Made by a program: the position numbers and the translations under genes. From Schistocerca nitens (Eukaryota; Arthropoda; Insecta; Orthoptera; Acrididae): 64,000 nt of DNA. Under the pieces are notes generated by a model. The model worked only from the letters and a program-made list of their open reading frames with translations, was not told the DNA's origin and ran no database searches. Shown piece by piece: positions 44,520-56,110 of the stretch (the stretch's first letter is position 1; every line of letters starts with the position of its first letter). The stretch covers positions 176,410,178-176,474,177 of the forward strand of contig NC_064622.1 of the NCBI RefSeq assembly GCF_023898315.1, given 5' to 3'.

Positions 44520-44833
44520 ATATTAAGCGATCGAATTATGCATTGCAATTCACGTCTATTGTATTAACAAACTACACCAACTGCACCGTGTTCACTGCAA
44601 CGTCTCTTTGCACCTAACGACAGACTCGAAGTGTATGTTGACTTCTGTACCGCAGTAAACAAACCCTGGTACATCTATCAGTCTTGCAGTGCACGACACC
44701 GGTCTGAAGACCTAGGTTTATGTTATTGCGGACGTGGATGCAGGCACAGAGTTGCACGTCTACCTCTGTGCCCCCAGGCTGTACACAACATGCTACATAA
44801 TGGGGGTGTTGTAGACTTTAGTGTCCGACTGTA

Positions 44834-45576
44834 TTTCATGACGTATTCATGATTTCAAATACGGTACGAACGTCACTTGCTACAGAAAATCTACGCCGGA
44901 TTTTCTGTATGACTATGGCCACACTGAAAAATTTTGGTTTAAATAATTTCGCTTTATTGGATTCAACTGACAATGTGATTTCATGAATAACGTAAAGGAC
45001 ATACCTCTCATCTACATTGTTTGGTAATGTCGTTTCTTAGACTCATTTTAAAGCATCATGACTAATTTTGATCTTTTACAAAAGCATTTTTTTTTTCTGT
45101 CGTGTTCTCCTTCTGGCTCAGAAATGGCGGCATACGTATATTTCAGGATGCCCCGCAACGTGTCAAGGGCGACCAGATAGAGGTAGGAAGATTCACTTGC
45201 AGGGCTGAATGCCCACTGCGCATAGCAGCCGATGTAACTGTTGTAATCGCAGCCGGTTGTTTATCGGAGCAAAACCGCTCCGCTCAAGGTGAACTTCACA
45301 TGCCTGTGTGCGGACGTAATACATGCTCATCATAGCGTGACATCTCTTGTTTTGCGGAGAATTCCGTACAACAGTAATGGCCAACCTAAAGGCATGAGAG
45401 CTCACGGAACTGTTGCGCAGCTCGTACACTAGCAGATAATGAAAAAACCAACCATCCTGAGGCATTATTTCCACGTTAATAAACTTTTATTCAGTCACTA
45501 TACCTACCACGTGTCATAACGGTAACTAAACCTTATACCGCAAAACAAAAACAGTAATAAATACACAGGAGAAAAT
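44834..45576. other. Unannotated stretch
   Basis: No gene is recognised. The 77- and 93-codon frames at 45102-45474 lack nameable domains. Confidence 0.45.
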
Positions 45577-45587
45577 GAAAAGTAAGA

Positions 45588-45758
45588 TACAGTCTGGAAC
45601 CGCGCGACCGCTACGGTCGCAGCTTCGAATCCTGCCTCGGGCATGGATGTGTGTGATGTCCTTAGGTTAGTTAGGTTTAAATAGTTTTAAGTTGTAGGGG
45701 ACTGATGACCTCAGCAGTTGAGTCCCATAGTGCTCAAAGCTATTTGAACCATTTTTTT
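45588..45758 (+). mobile_element. SINE family 1, 5'-truncated
   Basis: It starts inside the tRNA-like head at TACAGTCTGGAACCGC and keeps the rest, including AGCTTCGAATCC. The 11-bp target duplication GAAAAGTAAGA lies at 45577-45587 and 45759-45769, so the truncation happened on insertion. Confidence 0.94.
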
Positions 45759-45769
45759 GAAAAGTAAGA

Positions 45770-46330
45770 CGAAAATCAATTTAATCAAGGACGTTCTCCT
45801 TCACCCATTAATTTTATAACTTGTACTAACTATATCCTAAAACTATGGTAATCAGTAAACATTCTAGGAATTAAATTACATAAATTCACCAATGTAAATG
45901 CCTACTAATAAAAACTTGCAGATAAGATCGACCTACCAGTTCATGGGCCAAACCAAGCACGTACAGGAGACATTCTTAAAATATAATTACGTAAAACAAA
46001 AGTTATGGAACTGCAACGCAAATAATTAGCACGGCCGAAAATAGTAATAAACAACAAAGAATTGACATGTGTCACATGTTTAACGTACTGTGTGTGACAC
46101 GAGTGTATTTCTGATAACGATATAGATGAAAATCTGCAGTAATTTCAAGCATTATATGGATTAAGAAACAGTACACGAAAATATATAAAATCAGATTTTG
46201 TAAAGCAGTGGCAAGGTCATCATTGTTAATGGAAGCGAGAGATGGGTAAAAAACTGGCCAAGTGTGAGTAGGTTCCGCGCACTGAAGGTTCCGTACAAAC
46301 TTAATTGTGTATTTAGACAGTTAATCTATC
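45770..46330. other. Unannotated stretch
   Basis: AT-rich; nothing recognised. Confidence 0.45.
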
Positions 46331-46342
46331 GAGGGAATCGAG

Positions 46343-46541
46343 GTCGGCCAGTGTGGCCATGCGGTTACAGGCGCTTCAGTCTGGAACCGCGCGACAGCTA
46401 CGGTCGCAGGTTCGAATCCTGCCTCGGGCATGGATGTGTGTGATGTCCTTAGGTTGGTTAGGTTTAAGTAGTTCTAAGTTCTAGGGGACTCATGACCTCA
46501 GATGTTAAGTCCCATAGTGCTCAGAGCCATTTGAACCATTT
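46343..46541 (+). mobile_element. tRNA-derived SINE, family 1 (full length)
   Basis: A complete copy with a 12-bp duplication, GAGGGAATCGAG, at 46331-46342 and 46542-46553. Confidence 0.95.
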
Positions 46542-46553
46542 GAGGGAATCGAG

Positions 46554-46942
46554 AATCTCGAGGACTTTCTAACTGTTATCAGTATGGATACTGACAAGAT
46601 ATCAGTGCCGGAAACTCCAAGGCCGTATCAAAATCTCGACAGTAGATATTCATCATCTGAATTTGCAGCTCCTTGTATTTGCCGTGTTTGCAGCTAAAAT
46701 TGTTGGATGTAAGGTCCGCCAGTTACCCAAACAATGTTTTTTCCAAGATCCCAAACATGTTTCAGTATCTCTGTGCCATCATAAGTGGGTTTCTGTTTAT
46801 TAATGGTTACACTCCGTTTGCGTGGTTTTTCAGGACCACTTGCGTATTATTTATTACAGGTAGCTTGTCATGTTTTTGTGTGGCAAGCCCCTTTTTCTCA
46901 GCATCCTGATGAGGTGTTGTGAAGCACAGGTAAATATAACAC
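46554..46942. other. Unannotated stretch
   Basis: No gene is recognised. Confidence 0.4.
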
Positions 46943-47060
46943 ATATTTTCACAAATATGGTCGTAAAAGCAATTTGCACATAATCAAAACACAATGTACC
47001 ACAATTACAGTGTGTTTTGGTGAAGTGCAAAGCGCTTTTACGACCACATTTGTGAAAATA
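46943..47060. repeat. Hairpin-forming inverted repeat
   Basis: Arms of about 52 bp, such as TTTTCACAAATATGGTCGTA against the complement of TACGACCACATTTGTGAAAA, flank a short loop around 46995-47008. The right arm ends exactly at the TA where the next Tc1-like element starts. Confidence 0.85.
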
Positions 47061-48301
47061 CACTGTGTTGTCAAAAGTATCCGGACACCTGGCTGAAAAT
47101 GACTTACAAGTTCGTGGCGCCCTCCATCGGTACTGCTGGAATTCAGTATGGTGTTGTCCCACCCTTAGCCTTGATGAAAGCTTCCACTGTCGCAGGCTTA
47201 CGCTCAACCAAGTGTTGGAAGGTTTCTTGGGGAATAGCAGCCCATTCTTCACGGAGTGCTGCACTGAGGAGAGATATCGATGTCGGTCGGTGAGGCCTGG
47301 CATGAAGTCGGCGTTCCAAAATATCTCAAAGGTGTTCTATAGGATTCAGGTCAGGACTCAGTGCCGGCCAGTCCATTACAGAGATGTTATTGTCGTGCAA
47401 TTCGCCACAGGCCGTGCATTACTAACAGGTGCTCGATCGTGTTGAAAAATGCAATCGCTATCCCCGAATTGCTCTTCAACAGTGGGAAGCAAGAAGGTGC
47501 TTCAAACATTAATGTAGGCCTTTGCTGTGATAGTGGCACGCAAAACAACAAGGGGTGCAAGTCCCTTCCATGAAAACCACGACCACACCATAACACGACC
47601 GCCTCCGAATTTTACTGTTGGCAGTACATACACTGGCAGATGACGTTCACCGGGCATTCGCCATACCCACACCCTGCCATTGGATCACCACATTGTGTAC
47701 CGTGATTCGTTACTCCATACAACGTTTATTCACTGTTCAGTCGTCCAATGTTTACGTTTCTTACACCAAGCGAGGCGTTGCTTGGCATTTACCGGCGTGA
47801 TATGTGGCTTATGAGCAGCCGCTCGACCACGGAATGCAAGTTTTATCACCTCCCGTGTAACTGTCATAGTACTTGCAGTGGATCCTGTTGCAGCTTGTAA
47901 TTCCTGTGTGATGGGCTGGATTGATGTCTGCCTATTACACATTACGACCCTCTTCAAATGTCGGCGGTCTCTGTGAGTCAACAGATGATGGCCTGAACGC
48001 TTTTGTGCTGTAGCTGTCCCGTCACGTTGCCACTTCACTATCGCATCGGAAACAATGGACCTAGGGATGTTTAGAAGTGCGGAAATCTCGCGTACAGACG
48101 TATGACACAAGTGACACCCAATAACCTGACCATGTTCGAAGTCAGTGAGTTCCGGGGAGCGCCCCATTCTGCTCTCTCACGATGTCTAATGACCACTGAG
48201 GTCGCTGATATGGAGTACCTGGCAGTAGGTGGCAGCACAATGCACCTAATATGAAAAACCTATGTTTTTATGGGTGTCAGGGTACTTCCGATTACATAGT
48301 G
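47061..48301 (-). mobile_element. Tc1-like transposon (degraded)
   Basis: The left end CACTGTGTTGTCAAAAGTAT and the diverged right end (complement CACTATGTAATCGGAAGTAC) are flanked by TA at 47059-47060 and 48302-48303. The 1241-bp body contains one transposase gene on the minus strand, broken by frame changes. Confidence 0.9.
47100..48167 (-). pseudogene. Tc1-like transposase, broken
   Basis: The minus strand opens at 48167 with MGRSPELTDFEHGQVIGCHL and contains an N-terminal helix-turn-helix (SVREISALLNIPRSIVSDAI), a linker and a second DNA-binding segment (QPITQELQAATG). This frame closes at 47730. Beyond it, across other frames, the first catalytic region, a V(M)VW strand near 47580 and the third motif SPDLNPIEHL near 47340-47365 (EHL followed by TGA where Trp is usual) can still be recognised. 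Stop codons and shifts are spread over the C-terminal half. It resembles a family whose relic at 9873-11445 shares the TCAAAAGTATCC end. It is inactive. Confidence 0.85.
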
Positions 48302-48303
48302 TA

Positions 48304-49318
48304 TGTCATAGTTCTTATTCCGATTTTTTTATCGAAAGAAGTGGCAAAATATTTGAGGCAATGGAGTTGTATCATGATTTGGCGAGGTTGCAATGGAAAG
48401 ACCCTTAATTAATTTTGTTTGTTTTCCTAAATCATGTAATGGTGATGCCGGATGGTTCCATCGATAAGAACAACACAGAATTCCTTCCAGTTTCTTCTTG
48501 CGAACTTTTGCTCCATTAAAATGTCTTGAAACTGGCAGGGTATTAAACGGTAATCTGCCTTTCCGATTTGATACCTTTATTTTCTATTCGAACGGTGTCT
48601 CAACCAGCAGTTTTTCAGCGTTTGGTTGAATTGTCGCCTTTCGATAGCACTTCCGTCGCGAGACAAGGTTTTTTATACATGAGGTTTCATTTGGATCATC
48701 TTCTACATCCACTTCAGTATGTGAGGTTATTTCCGTACTGGTATGTAATGCCTAATCTGCCAGGGGCAACCGATGTGAATTATTGTGGAGAGAAAAATTT
48801 TTGACACTAGATTTTCACTGGGATTGGTAGTAGATATGATAGTTTTTAAAATACCCAGTTAACCAGAAATTCCGCTAATATTCTAGTTCCAGTCTGAAGC
48901 TCTACTCAGTGTCTCATTGAGTGAGGGCCTGTGACAGTGTAGATGGTGATCGTTTATCACATAGCTACATAATTTCTACGTCTCCCGTCCTAAGGTTTGA
49001 AAGGGGGAGGCTATATTTCGCAATGGGGTTTCATTCCGACTCTTCCTTCCATTTCAGTTATCTCAAGTTACATCACGAACTTTACGTTAAAGAAGTACTC
49101 ATAATATTTGCTGACAAGTCGTAGATGCATACTTGATACATTACTATGAGGGAAGACTGACCATATTTAATCAGGTATGTCCCCTCAAAAGATTCTGAAG
49201 GTAAGTTCCCGATGTTCTGGTTGCGATTAATGCTGTGTAGAATATCAGTTCTCCATACAGTTTATGCAGTCAGTGACTTTACGAACAGAACCGTCCTAAC
49301 AACTTTCAAAATGTCCAT
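48304..49318. other. Unannotated stretch
   Basis: No gene or repeat is recognised. Confidence 0.45.
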
Positions 49319-49330
49319 ACCTCAGCCTTG

Positions 49331-49567
49331 AAATGGAAATGCCGTGTGGCTAGGGCCTCCCGTCGGGTAGATCGTTCGCCTGGTGCAAGTCTTTCGAGTC
49401 GACGTCACTTCGGCGGCTTGCCTGTCGATGGGGATGGAATGATGATGAAAGGACAACACAACACTCAGTACCTGAATGGAGAACATCTCCGACCCAGCCG
49501 GGAATCGAACCCTGGCCGTTAGGTACGACATTCCGTCGCGCTAACCACTGAGCTACCACGGGCGGAC
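49331..49567 (-). mobile_element. SINE family 4 (full length)
   Basis: The complement starts with a tRNA-like head (TGGTAGCTCAGTGGTTAGCG, GGTTCGATTCCCGGC), then GTCGGAGATGTTCTCC and a TCATCATTCC-type tail. A perfect 12-bp target duplication, ACCTCAGCCTTG, lies at 49319-49330 and 49568-49579. The 93-codon frames over it are not genes. Confidence 0.93.
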
Positions 49568-49579
49568 ACCTCAGCCTTG

Positions 49580-49960
49580 TAACGTGCTGATTATGAAAGT
49601 TCAGTGTCAGACACGCCAACAGCCACACCACATATCCAAACGAAATTGACGTTTGCTATTGAGGAAAGATTTCTTCGGAGGTGCAAGTCTTTTCTGTATG
49701 CCTACTATGCTACTAGACATCATAATCCATTCTTCTGCGACTTTCGTTTTTTTCTCGTGAAAGATCGTTTCATACAATAATTATGAGCTGAAAACAGAAT
49801 TCATATATATTGTTAGTAGCTTAATATTAGGAAATTATACAAGATCTGTCTAAAAATTCAATATTTACACAAACAAAATCGAGCAATAAAAATATATTTC
49901 TCGTCTTCAAAGCTTTTTGCATTAACTATAATTCACTTTTTTATAATTTTATAAACCTGA
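49580..49960. other. Unannotated stretch
   Basis: AT-rich; nothing recognised. Confidence 0.4.
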
Positions 49961-49970
49961 TGGAAACTGG

Positions 49971-50168
49971 TTCAATTGGTTCAAATGGCTCTGAGCACTA
50001 TGCGACTTAACTTCTGAGGTCATCAGTCGCCTAGAACTTAGAACTACTTAAACCTAACTAAGGACATCACACACATCCATGCCCGAGGCAGGATTCGAAC
50101 CTGCGACCGTAGCGCTCACTCGGTTCCAGACTACAGCGCCTAGAACCGCACGGCCACTCCGGCTGGCC
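49971..50168 (-). mobile_element. tRNA-derived SINE, family 1
   Basis: A reverse copy with a short internal deletion in the GGTTAGTTAGG block. The 10-bp duplication TGGAAACTGG lies at 49961-49970 and 50169-50178. Confidence 0.94.
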
Positions 50169-50244
50169 TGGAAACTGGAAGTGAAGGCATATTTTGGAAT
50201 CAGTCGTGACAACGAATGTCCATCGCAAAGTGCTCTCAAACGTA

Positions 50245-51453
50245 CAGGGTGAGTCACCTAAAACTTGCCCTGCAGATATTTCGATAAGGGAAGCAGCAAC
50301 TGACATGCGGATTTCACAGAGTGTAATGGTGGTTCGCCTTTTCAGCCCATATACAGTTTCAAATATGTATTTATTTGTAAAAGTACAAATATTTCAGTGG
50401 AGTAATGCCTATTGACAGCACCACAACCAAAGTAGACTAAATTAAAAGGTCAGTGGCGTTTGTTGCATGAGGCTAGCGTAAGTACTTTAAGAGGGGTCAT
50501 CGTTTGAATAATGTAAACACCGACAGTTGTTTCTTCCATGTGGTAGCGCAAACGAATGTGAATTTCACATGGGTGCGTATGTGCACCCCTACGCAGATGT
50601 TAATACGTCTCCAGAGGTGTCGTGTTGTTAAATGGAACATTGGCTAGGCCAAACGAAGGACAAATAGACGTGGTTACAGTATCTCTGGTGGGCCTGACAC
50701 GTTAAGAGCTAATTTACTCTGAAAGCCCGTGCTCGAAATGACCACACCAGCGTCCGTACAAGCTAGTAGCCTACCATGCTTTATACGTTCTTGCATTTAG
50801 ATAGAAATTACAGTGCAGGCAGCAGTAATACGTCGTTTGAAATCATTTGTATGGTCTGAAGAGGTTGAAGTGGTTGAAAAGTTTGAAGAGGTTGATGTCT
50901 ACTGGGACACGTTTCGGCGTACATGGTACACGAACGAACGGCATACTTCCTACATTCACTATAAACCACGAGCATATCTGTTTTTTTCGGTTTGGGGAAA
51001 TATCATCTTCCAAGCACGTCCTGCTACGTCCGTTACCACACAGTAACCAACAGGACCGTCGCAATACGATCGCAGTGTACACACAACGCAAAGTAAATAA
51101 ATATAACTTCGTTGCCTCGCATATACGCATAGCATGGAGCAAACAGCTGTCGGTGTTTACAATGTTCACAATACGATAGGTCGTAAACTACTTTCACTAT
51201 CTTCCTGCAAGAAATACCGTTGTCATTCTCATTTACGCTACTTTTAGGATTTTACTGTCAATGGGCATTGTCCCATCTGAAAATTGTAGCTGTTGTAAAT
51301 AACTAAACTTCCGTCAATGTCTCAAAAATCTGTTTATTGGCTGCAAATACGAGCCCTTGCCTACAATTCAGTTCTGTGAAAGCTGTCCATCGATAGTGCC
51401 TCCCATGCCCGAAATATACGCGGTTCACCTGTTAGGTAATTCACCTTGTATAC
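50245..51453. mobile_element. Long-TIR element, non-coding
   Basis: The left end ACAGGGTGAGTCACCTAA mirrors the right end (complement ACAAGGTGAATTACCTAA). The arms extend inward by about 300 bp with gaps; AATGTAAACACCGACAGTTG at 50511 matches the complement of CAGCTGTCGGTGTTTACAAT near 51140. The 110-codon frames inside have no recognisable transposase motif. Confidence 0.72.
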
Positions 51454-51669
51454 TGCGACCGTGATGCTTGTCCACCATACTCATTCACAAACCGATGGGT
51501 CAGTGTCGCATGCTCGCATGCCCTGTGGTGAGTCTCTGCCACACGTACCAATAAAATCTGTGGCACTTTCCATCCAAATAGCTTTTTGCTCCCGAGTAAA
51601 TTTGTAAAAGTTGAGAGCATACCTTTCCTCTCTCCAAAATCTTTGCGAAAGTTGGAGTTAAACATTGCC

Positions 51670-51872
51670 AGCCGGCCGCGGTGGTCTCCCGGTTCTAGGC
51701 GCGCAGTCAGGAACCGTGCGACTGCTACGGTCGCAGGTTCGAATCCTGCCTCGGGCATGGATGTGTGTGATGTCCTTAGGTTAGTTAGGTTTAAGTAGTT
51801 CTAAGTTCTAGGGGACTGATGACCACAGCAGTTGAGTCCCATAGTGCTCAGAGCCATTTGAACCATTTGAAC
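51670..51872 (+). mobile_element. tRNA-derived SINE, family 1 (full length)
   Basis: The head GGCCGCGGTGGTCTCCCGG and the full body are present, ending in a repeated CATTTGAAC. The 7-bp duplication CATTGCC lies at 51663-51669 and 51873-51879. Confidence 0.93.
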
Positions 51873-51879
51873 CATTGCC

Positions 51880-54424
51880 TTTGTTAACTACCTATTACTC
51901 TCATATCGCTCTCACAGAGACTCATTTCTTGTGTCGGTAGCTGTCGCAATTGACAGACGTTGTCTGCCGCTAAGCTTGTTGGTCTCCGCCCCGCATATGG
52001 AGCCCCATCAACATTAGCATATTTTTCTCATGGCTCCTTTTTCATAAATTTTCATACCAGTCACACGAGTCTCCGTCGCCGCCGTTCGGAATATTTACTA
52101 AAACTGTGCTTATCCGCTGACAGGTTGCAATCTGAGTTATTACGAACAACTCGTTTCAGCAGACTAATCTGTTTCAGCGTAGAGTATTCGAGACTACTTC
52201 ACGTTTTCGATATTCTTCTTCAAATAGATTTTTAACATTCGTTATCTGTAAGCCCCCTGCCAGTTTACTAAACTACCTAGACGTGCCTTGTAGTTCACGC
52301 GCTGCAGCACTTATCTTCTTGCACAGACAGATTTATACTAGGAAAACGCATTGGAAATACGAATAACTAGAGATTAGATGAAATATCTGTTATCTGTCAT
52401 TTCGGATCGCTTTTAACTTCAAATAAAAACACAGTTTTGAGAACAGTGAGTTTTGAGTAAATTATTCACTCCAGTCAACGTTTAGAGTATTTTTACAGAA
52501 GACAAAAAAACACGGAATCTGACTTTGAGCGTCTACCTGCCACACACTTTCTCTCCGACTCTTCCTCTCCTCAGAGGGAAAACGTTTTATCGCCTGGAAA
52601 CCGTTTGAAGATGGCAAGAAGGGCAAGCGGAGAATAATCCAGAGAGCAGTCCAAGCGCCTCCCTCATTTAAGAGTTGGGGGGGGGGATGTGGGATACACA
52701 CGTCCTGAACCTCACCAAATAATAAGCAAAACAAGGAACACTGAAACTTATTTAACTGGTGAAAAAAAGAAAAGTTTCACTTTCAATTTACTTTTTACAT
52801 AATAGTACCTTAGTGTTACTGGCACTTGGAACAAAAACTTTCTTCCTGCTATTTTGTCCAAAACTCACATTTTTAAGACCGTGGCTGTGAACAAAATACT
52901 AGTTGATTTTTGCAAAGAAGTAAACAACCATCAGCCATTGCTAATGATTTTATTTACTTAAAGGAATAGTGCCGTTACCGTTTAGGAATCGATAGGTTTC
53001 GTCTTTAGATAATTGTTCACGCTTATATTAATTTGTTGTTTACATCAGTTGTGGGAACAATAGCCAGGACGTAATGTAAACAACAACGAATATAACCCGT
53101 CGGTTCGAAGTAGACGACTTCTCTATTTATGTAAATAAAAATTTCCTAATTTGTGCACAGAAACAGTCTCGTGGCATGGCATTTGCAACGTTCTTAAAAA
53201 AGTATTCATTTTCTAATTTGTCTCATTGTGTGTTGCGGCGGTGCGGTGAGCAGCATAATTCTTTGACATCAGAACATCTCAATTTCTTGGATGCACATCA
53301 GTTCCGTACAAACAGACACACTGTTTCTTCCATGCTAATGACAAATTTGAGTTTTGTCGCTTAGAACAATTCTCATTTCCACTCTTCAGTTGTGCTGTAA
53401 TTCTAATGTGACGTTCAGTTTACGCAATAATGGATAAATAGGTTTTTTATCCTCCGTATATTCTTATTTACGGTTACAACCATTCGTGCTACTATACATC
53501 CACACGTCCTGGCTGATTGAAATTGTGTGGCTGACTGGGTTTCGAATGCTGAACCTTTGCTTTCGCGGGAGAATGCTCTACTACTTAGGCTATCCAGGCA
53601 TGATTTACCACCCAACGTTTCAAGTTCGCCGGTACCTTTGTCCTACCTTCCTAACTCCACTGAACTAATCAAAACACTGTGTAAGCTACAAATAGAATAA
53701 TACCCAAACAGTTAATGATTATGAGAACGTTGGTTGGGAGGGAATGATCAATGGCTCTCATACATACGAGATAGGCCTTCAGTTACAAGCTCAAGTGGTA
53801 CACGCGCATTTTTTAACAATAAGGCGATGATAAGGATGCTAGAAGCGATCGTCGTTCGCGGTATCGCGAGAAGAGCTTTTTTATTTGATATTACAAAAGT
53901 ATTATTTGAACACTGAAACAGTACAGCGATCAAATAGAAGTAGATCGACGATATGTTGAGCACACAGACCTAGCAAGAACGTAGAAGTTAATTCTGCTAA
54001 GAAAGAGTATACATTTGAGTTTCTTTTTATTACAACCCAGCGTTATAGTAGTATGAGAATGTTTGATCCTCCTTTGATATTTAAGCATCAGGTTGCTACA
54101 AACGAATACAGTCGAATTCTTTTAAGAGCTTCTTCTCATGCTCCGACCTTAAAGATGGCTAGCTTGCCGGATATTTACTGTTGACAGCACTTGATCTCAT
54201 GGAAAGAGTTTCCCTGCCCGATGATTAGAAGAACGGGAGTGGGGAGTGGCCTTTTCAAATCAATCGAAAAACGAAACTACTCATCGTGACAGCTGTCTGA
54301 TCGTTTACTTAGGGCCTTTTGCAACTGTCCGGTGATTTCGTTTTCTATCACTCAAGCCGTAACTTCTTTATCTATGACATAACAAACAACCTTGATAGTT
54401 TCTTTATTATAGGACCTACAGCAT
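51880..54424. other. Unannotated stretch
   Basis: No gene is recognised. A G9 run lies at about 52678-52687. The only repeat seen is the fragment at 53515-53657. Confidence 0.4.
53515..53657. repeat. Diverged fragment of the inverted tRNA-composite family
   Basis: GAACCTTTGCTTTCGCGGG, GAATGCTCTACTACTTAGGC and CCTACCTTCCTAACTCCA match, with substitutions, the left tRNA-like half of the element at 34051-34557. Confidence 0.6.
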
Positions 54425-54439
54425 CTACATTGATGAGCC

Positions 54440-54842
54440 GGCCTTTGCGGCCGTGCGGTTCTAGGCGCTTCAGTCTGGAACCGTGTGACCAAATGGCTCT
54501 GAGCACTATGCGACTCAACTTCTGAGGCCATCAGTCGCCTAGAACTTAGAACTAATTAAACCTAACTAACCTAAGGACATCACACACATCCATGCCCGAG
54601 GCAGGATTCGATCCTGCGACCGTAGCGGTCGCTCGGTTCCAGACTGTAGCGCCTAGAACCGCACGGCCACTCCGGCCGGCGAACCGTGTGACCGCTACTG
54701 TCGCAGGTTCGAATCCTGCCTCGGGTATGGATGTGTGTGATGTCCTTAGGTTAGTTAGGTTTAAGTAGTTCTAAGTTCTAGGGGACTGATGACCACAGAT
54801 GTTAAGTCCCATAGTGTTCAGAGCCATTTGAACCATTTGAAC
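54440..54842 (+). mobile_element. SINE family 1, itself interrupted by a second SINE
   Basis: The head 54440-54490 and the remainder 54681-54842 belong to one forward copy. Its 15-bp target duplication CTACATTGATGAGCC lies at 54425-54439 and 54843-54857, inside the Tc1 terminal repeat. Confidence 0.94.
54491..54680 (-). mobile_element. SINE family 1 inserted in SINE family 1
   Basis: A reverse copy lies within the head of the forward copy. The 13-bp duplication GAACCGTGTGACC at 54478-54490 and 54681-54693 marks the insertion precisely. Confidence 0.95.
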
Positions 54843-54949
54843 CTACATTGATGAGCCAAAACATTATGACCACCTGCTTAGTAGCTTGTTTGTCAGTCTT
54901 TGGAACGAGATACATAACTGTCAGGGATCCGACAGTTTGTTGGTAGGTT

Positions 54950-56110
54950 TGTGGAGGTATATGGCATTTGATGTCTACGCATCTACGCACAAGTTACGTA
55001 ATCCGCGTAAGTAACGAGCTGATGGTTTGCATTCACGATGATGGCAGCCCATAGCGACGCAGATGGGTTCCATAGGATTTACAGCAGGTGAATTCTGTCG
55101 CCAAGAAATGAACGTGAAATCACTATAATGCTCGTCAAACCGTTGTAGCACGGTTCTGCTTCCGAGACACGAACAATTATACTGCTAAAAATGACGTCGC
55201 CGTCAGGGAAGATGTCAAGCATGGAGGTATGCAGGTGGTTCACAGCTGTCAGTGTGTCTCGGATTACTACCACAGTTCCCACACAAACGCAGGAGAAATT
55301 ATCCCATAGCATAATACTGCTCCCACCAGGCTGCGTCCGTGGGGCGCTGCACGTTTCGATATGTCGTTTACCTCGATGACGACGCTTGTGGAGAAGACTA
55401 TCAACCTACTGTAGCAAAAATGTGATTCACCTGAAGAGCCGACACGTTTCCATTGATCGACTGTCGAATCCCAATAGTCCCGTGCCCACTGCAATCGTAA
55501 TTGACGATGTCGTTGGGTCAACATGTGAACACGTAGGGGTGGTCTGCTGCAGAGCTCCATGTTCAACAATGTACTATGAACGGTGTGCTTCGAAAAACTT
55601 GTGCGTGCAGCAGCTTTGTGCTCAACCGGCAGAGATGCCACAGATCACCACTACCCAATTTTACAGAGTAGACAAGGCTCCGAAACCCACATTCTGTGAA
55701 GAATCGTGGACATACAACCATTCAGCACCTAGTGGTGGGTCGCAGCGCGTGGTCGTGCGGTACCGTTCTCGCTTCCCAAGCCCGGGTTCCCGGGTTCGAT
55801 TCCCGGCGGGGTCAGGGATTTTCGCTGCCTCGTGATGACTGGGTGTTGTGTGCTGTCCTTAGGTTAGTTAGTTTTAAGTAGTTCTAAGTTCTATGGGACT
55901 GATGACTATAGACGTTAAGTCCCATAGTGCTCAGAGCCATTTAGCCTAGTGGTGGTTTCACTGTCCTTCTACCTCTTTCTGTAGATTTTCACGAGAGTAG
56001 CACGTCAACATTCGACCAGCTACGCCGTTTTCGAGATGCTCGTTCACAGACTCTGCGTAATAATAGTCTCCCCTTTGTCAAAGTCGCTTATCTCAATGTA
56101 CTTCCCCATT
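54950..56110 (-). pseudogene. Tc1-like transposase relic
   Basis: On the minus strand the sequence near 56110-55990 gives DFDKGETII, a helix-turn-helix start typical of Tc1 proteins. After the SINE (55739-55944), the frame 55641-55267 encodes LRLQWARDYWDSTVDQWKRV and GESHF, where SDESHF is usual, so the first catalytic Asp appears lost. The downstream catalytic motifs toward 54950 are scrambled by frame changes. The protein would originally have been about 340 residues; this copy is dead. A close relative in the same orientation lies at 56695-57665. Confidence 0.75.
55739..55944 (+). mobile_element. SINE with Gly-tRNA-like head and family 1 body
   Basis: The head GCGTGGTCGTGCGGTACCG, CTCGCTTCCCAAGCCCGGG and GGTTCGATTCCCGG resembles tRNA-Gly (CCC). 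From GTCCTTAGGTTAGTTAG onward it is identical in design to family 1. The 11-bp target duplication CCTAGTGGTGG (at 55728-55738 and 55945-55955) shows that it was inserted as one unit. Confidence 0.92.

Larger units (their letters stand above)
36336..44831 (-). mobile_element. Tc1-like transposon enlarged by nested insertions
   Basis: The left end CAGTCGGACACTAAAGTCTA and the right end, its complement (TAGACTTTAGTGTCCGACTG at 44812-44831), are flanked by TA at 36334-36335 and 44832-44833. The element's own sequence totals about 1.5 kb. The rest is a SINE (36449-36654) and a long-inverted-repeat element (37704-44463) that contains a Gypsy retrotransposon. The transposase reads on the minus strand from 44519 and resumes after the insertion at 37700. 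Confidence 0.92.

Noticed and set aside
55386-55835. 149-codon plus-strand frame
   Set aside because: It is antisense to a Tc1 transposase relic and then runs into a SINE.
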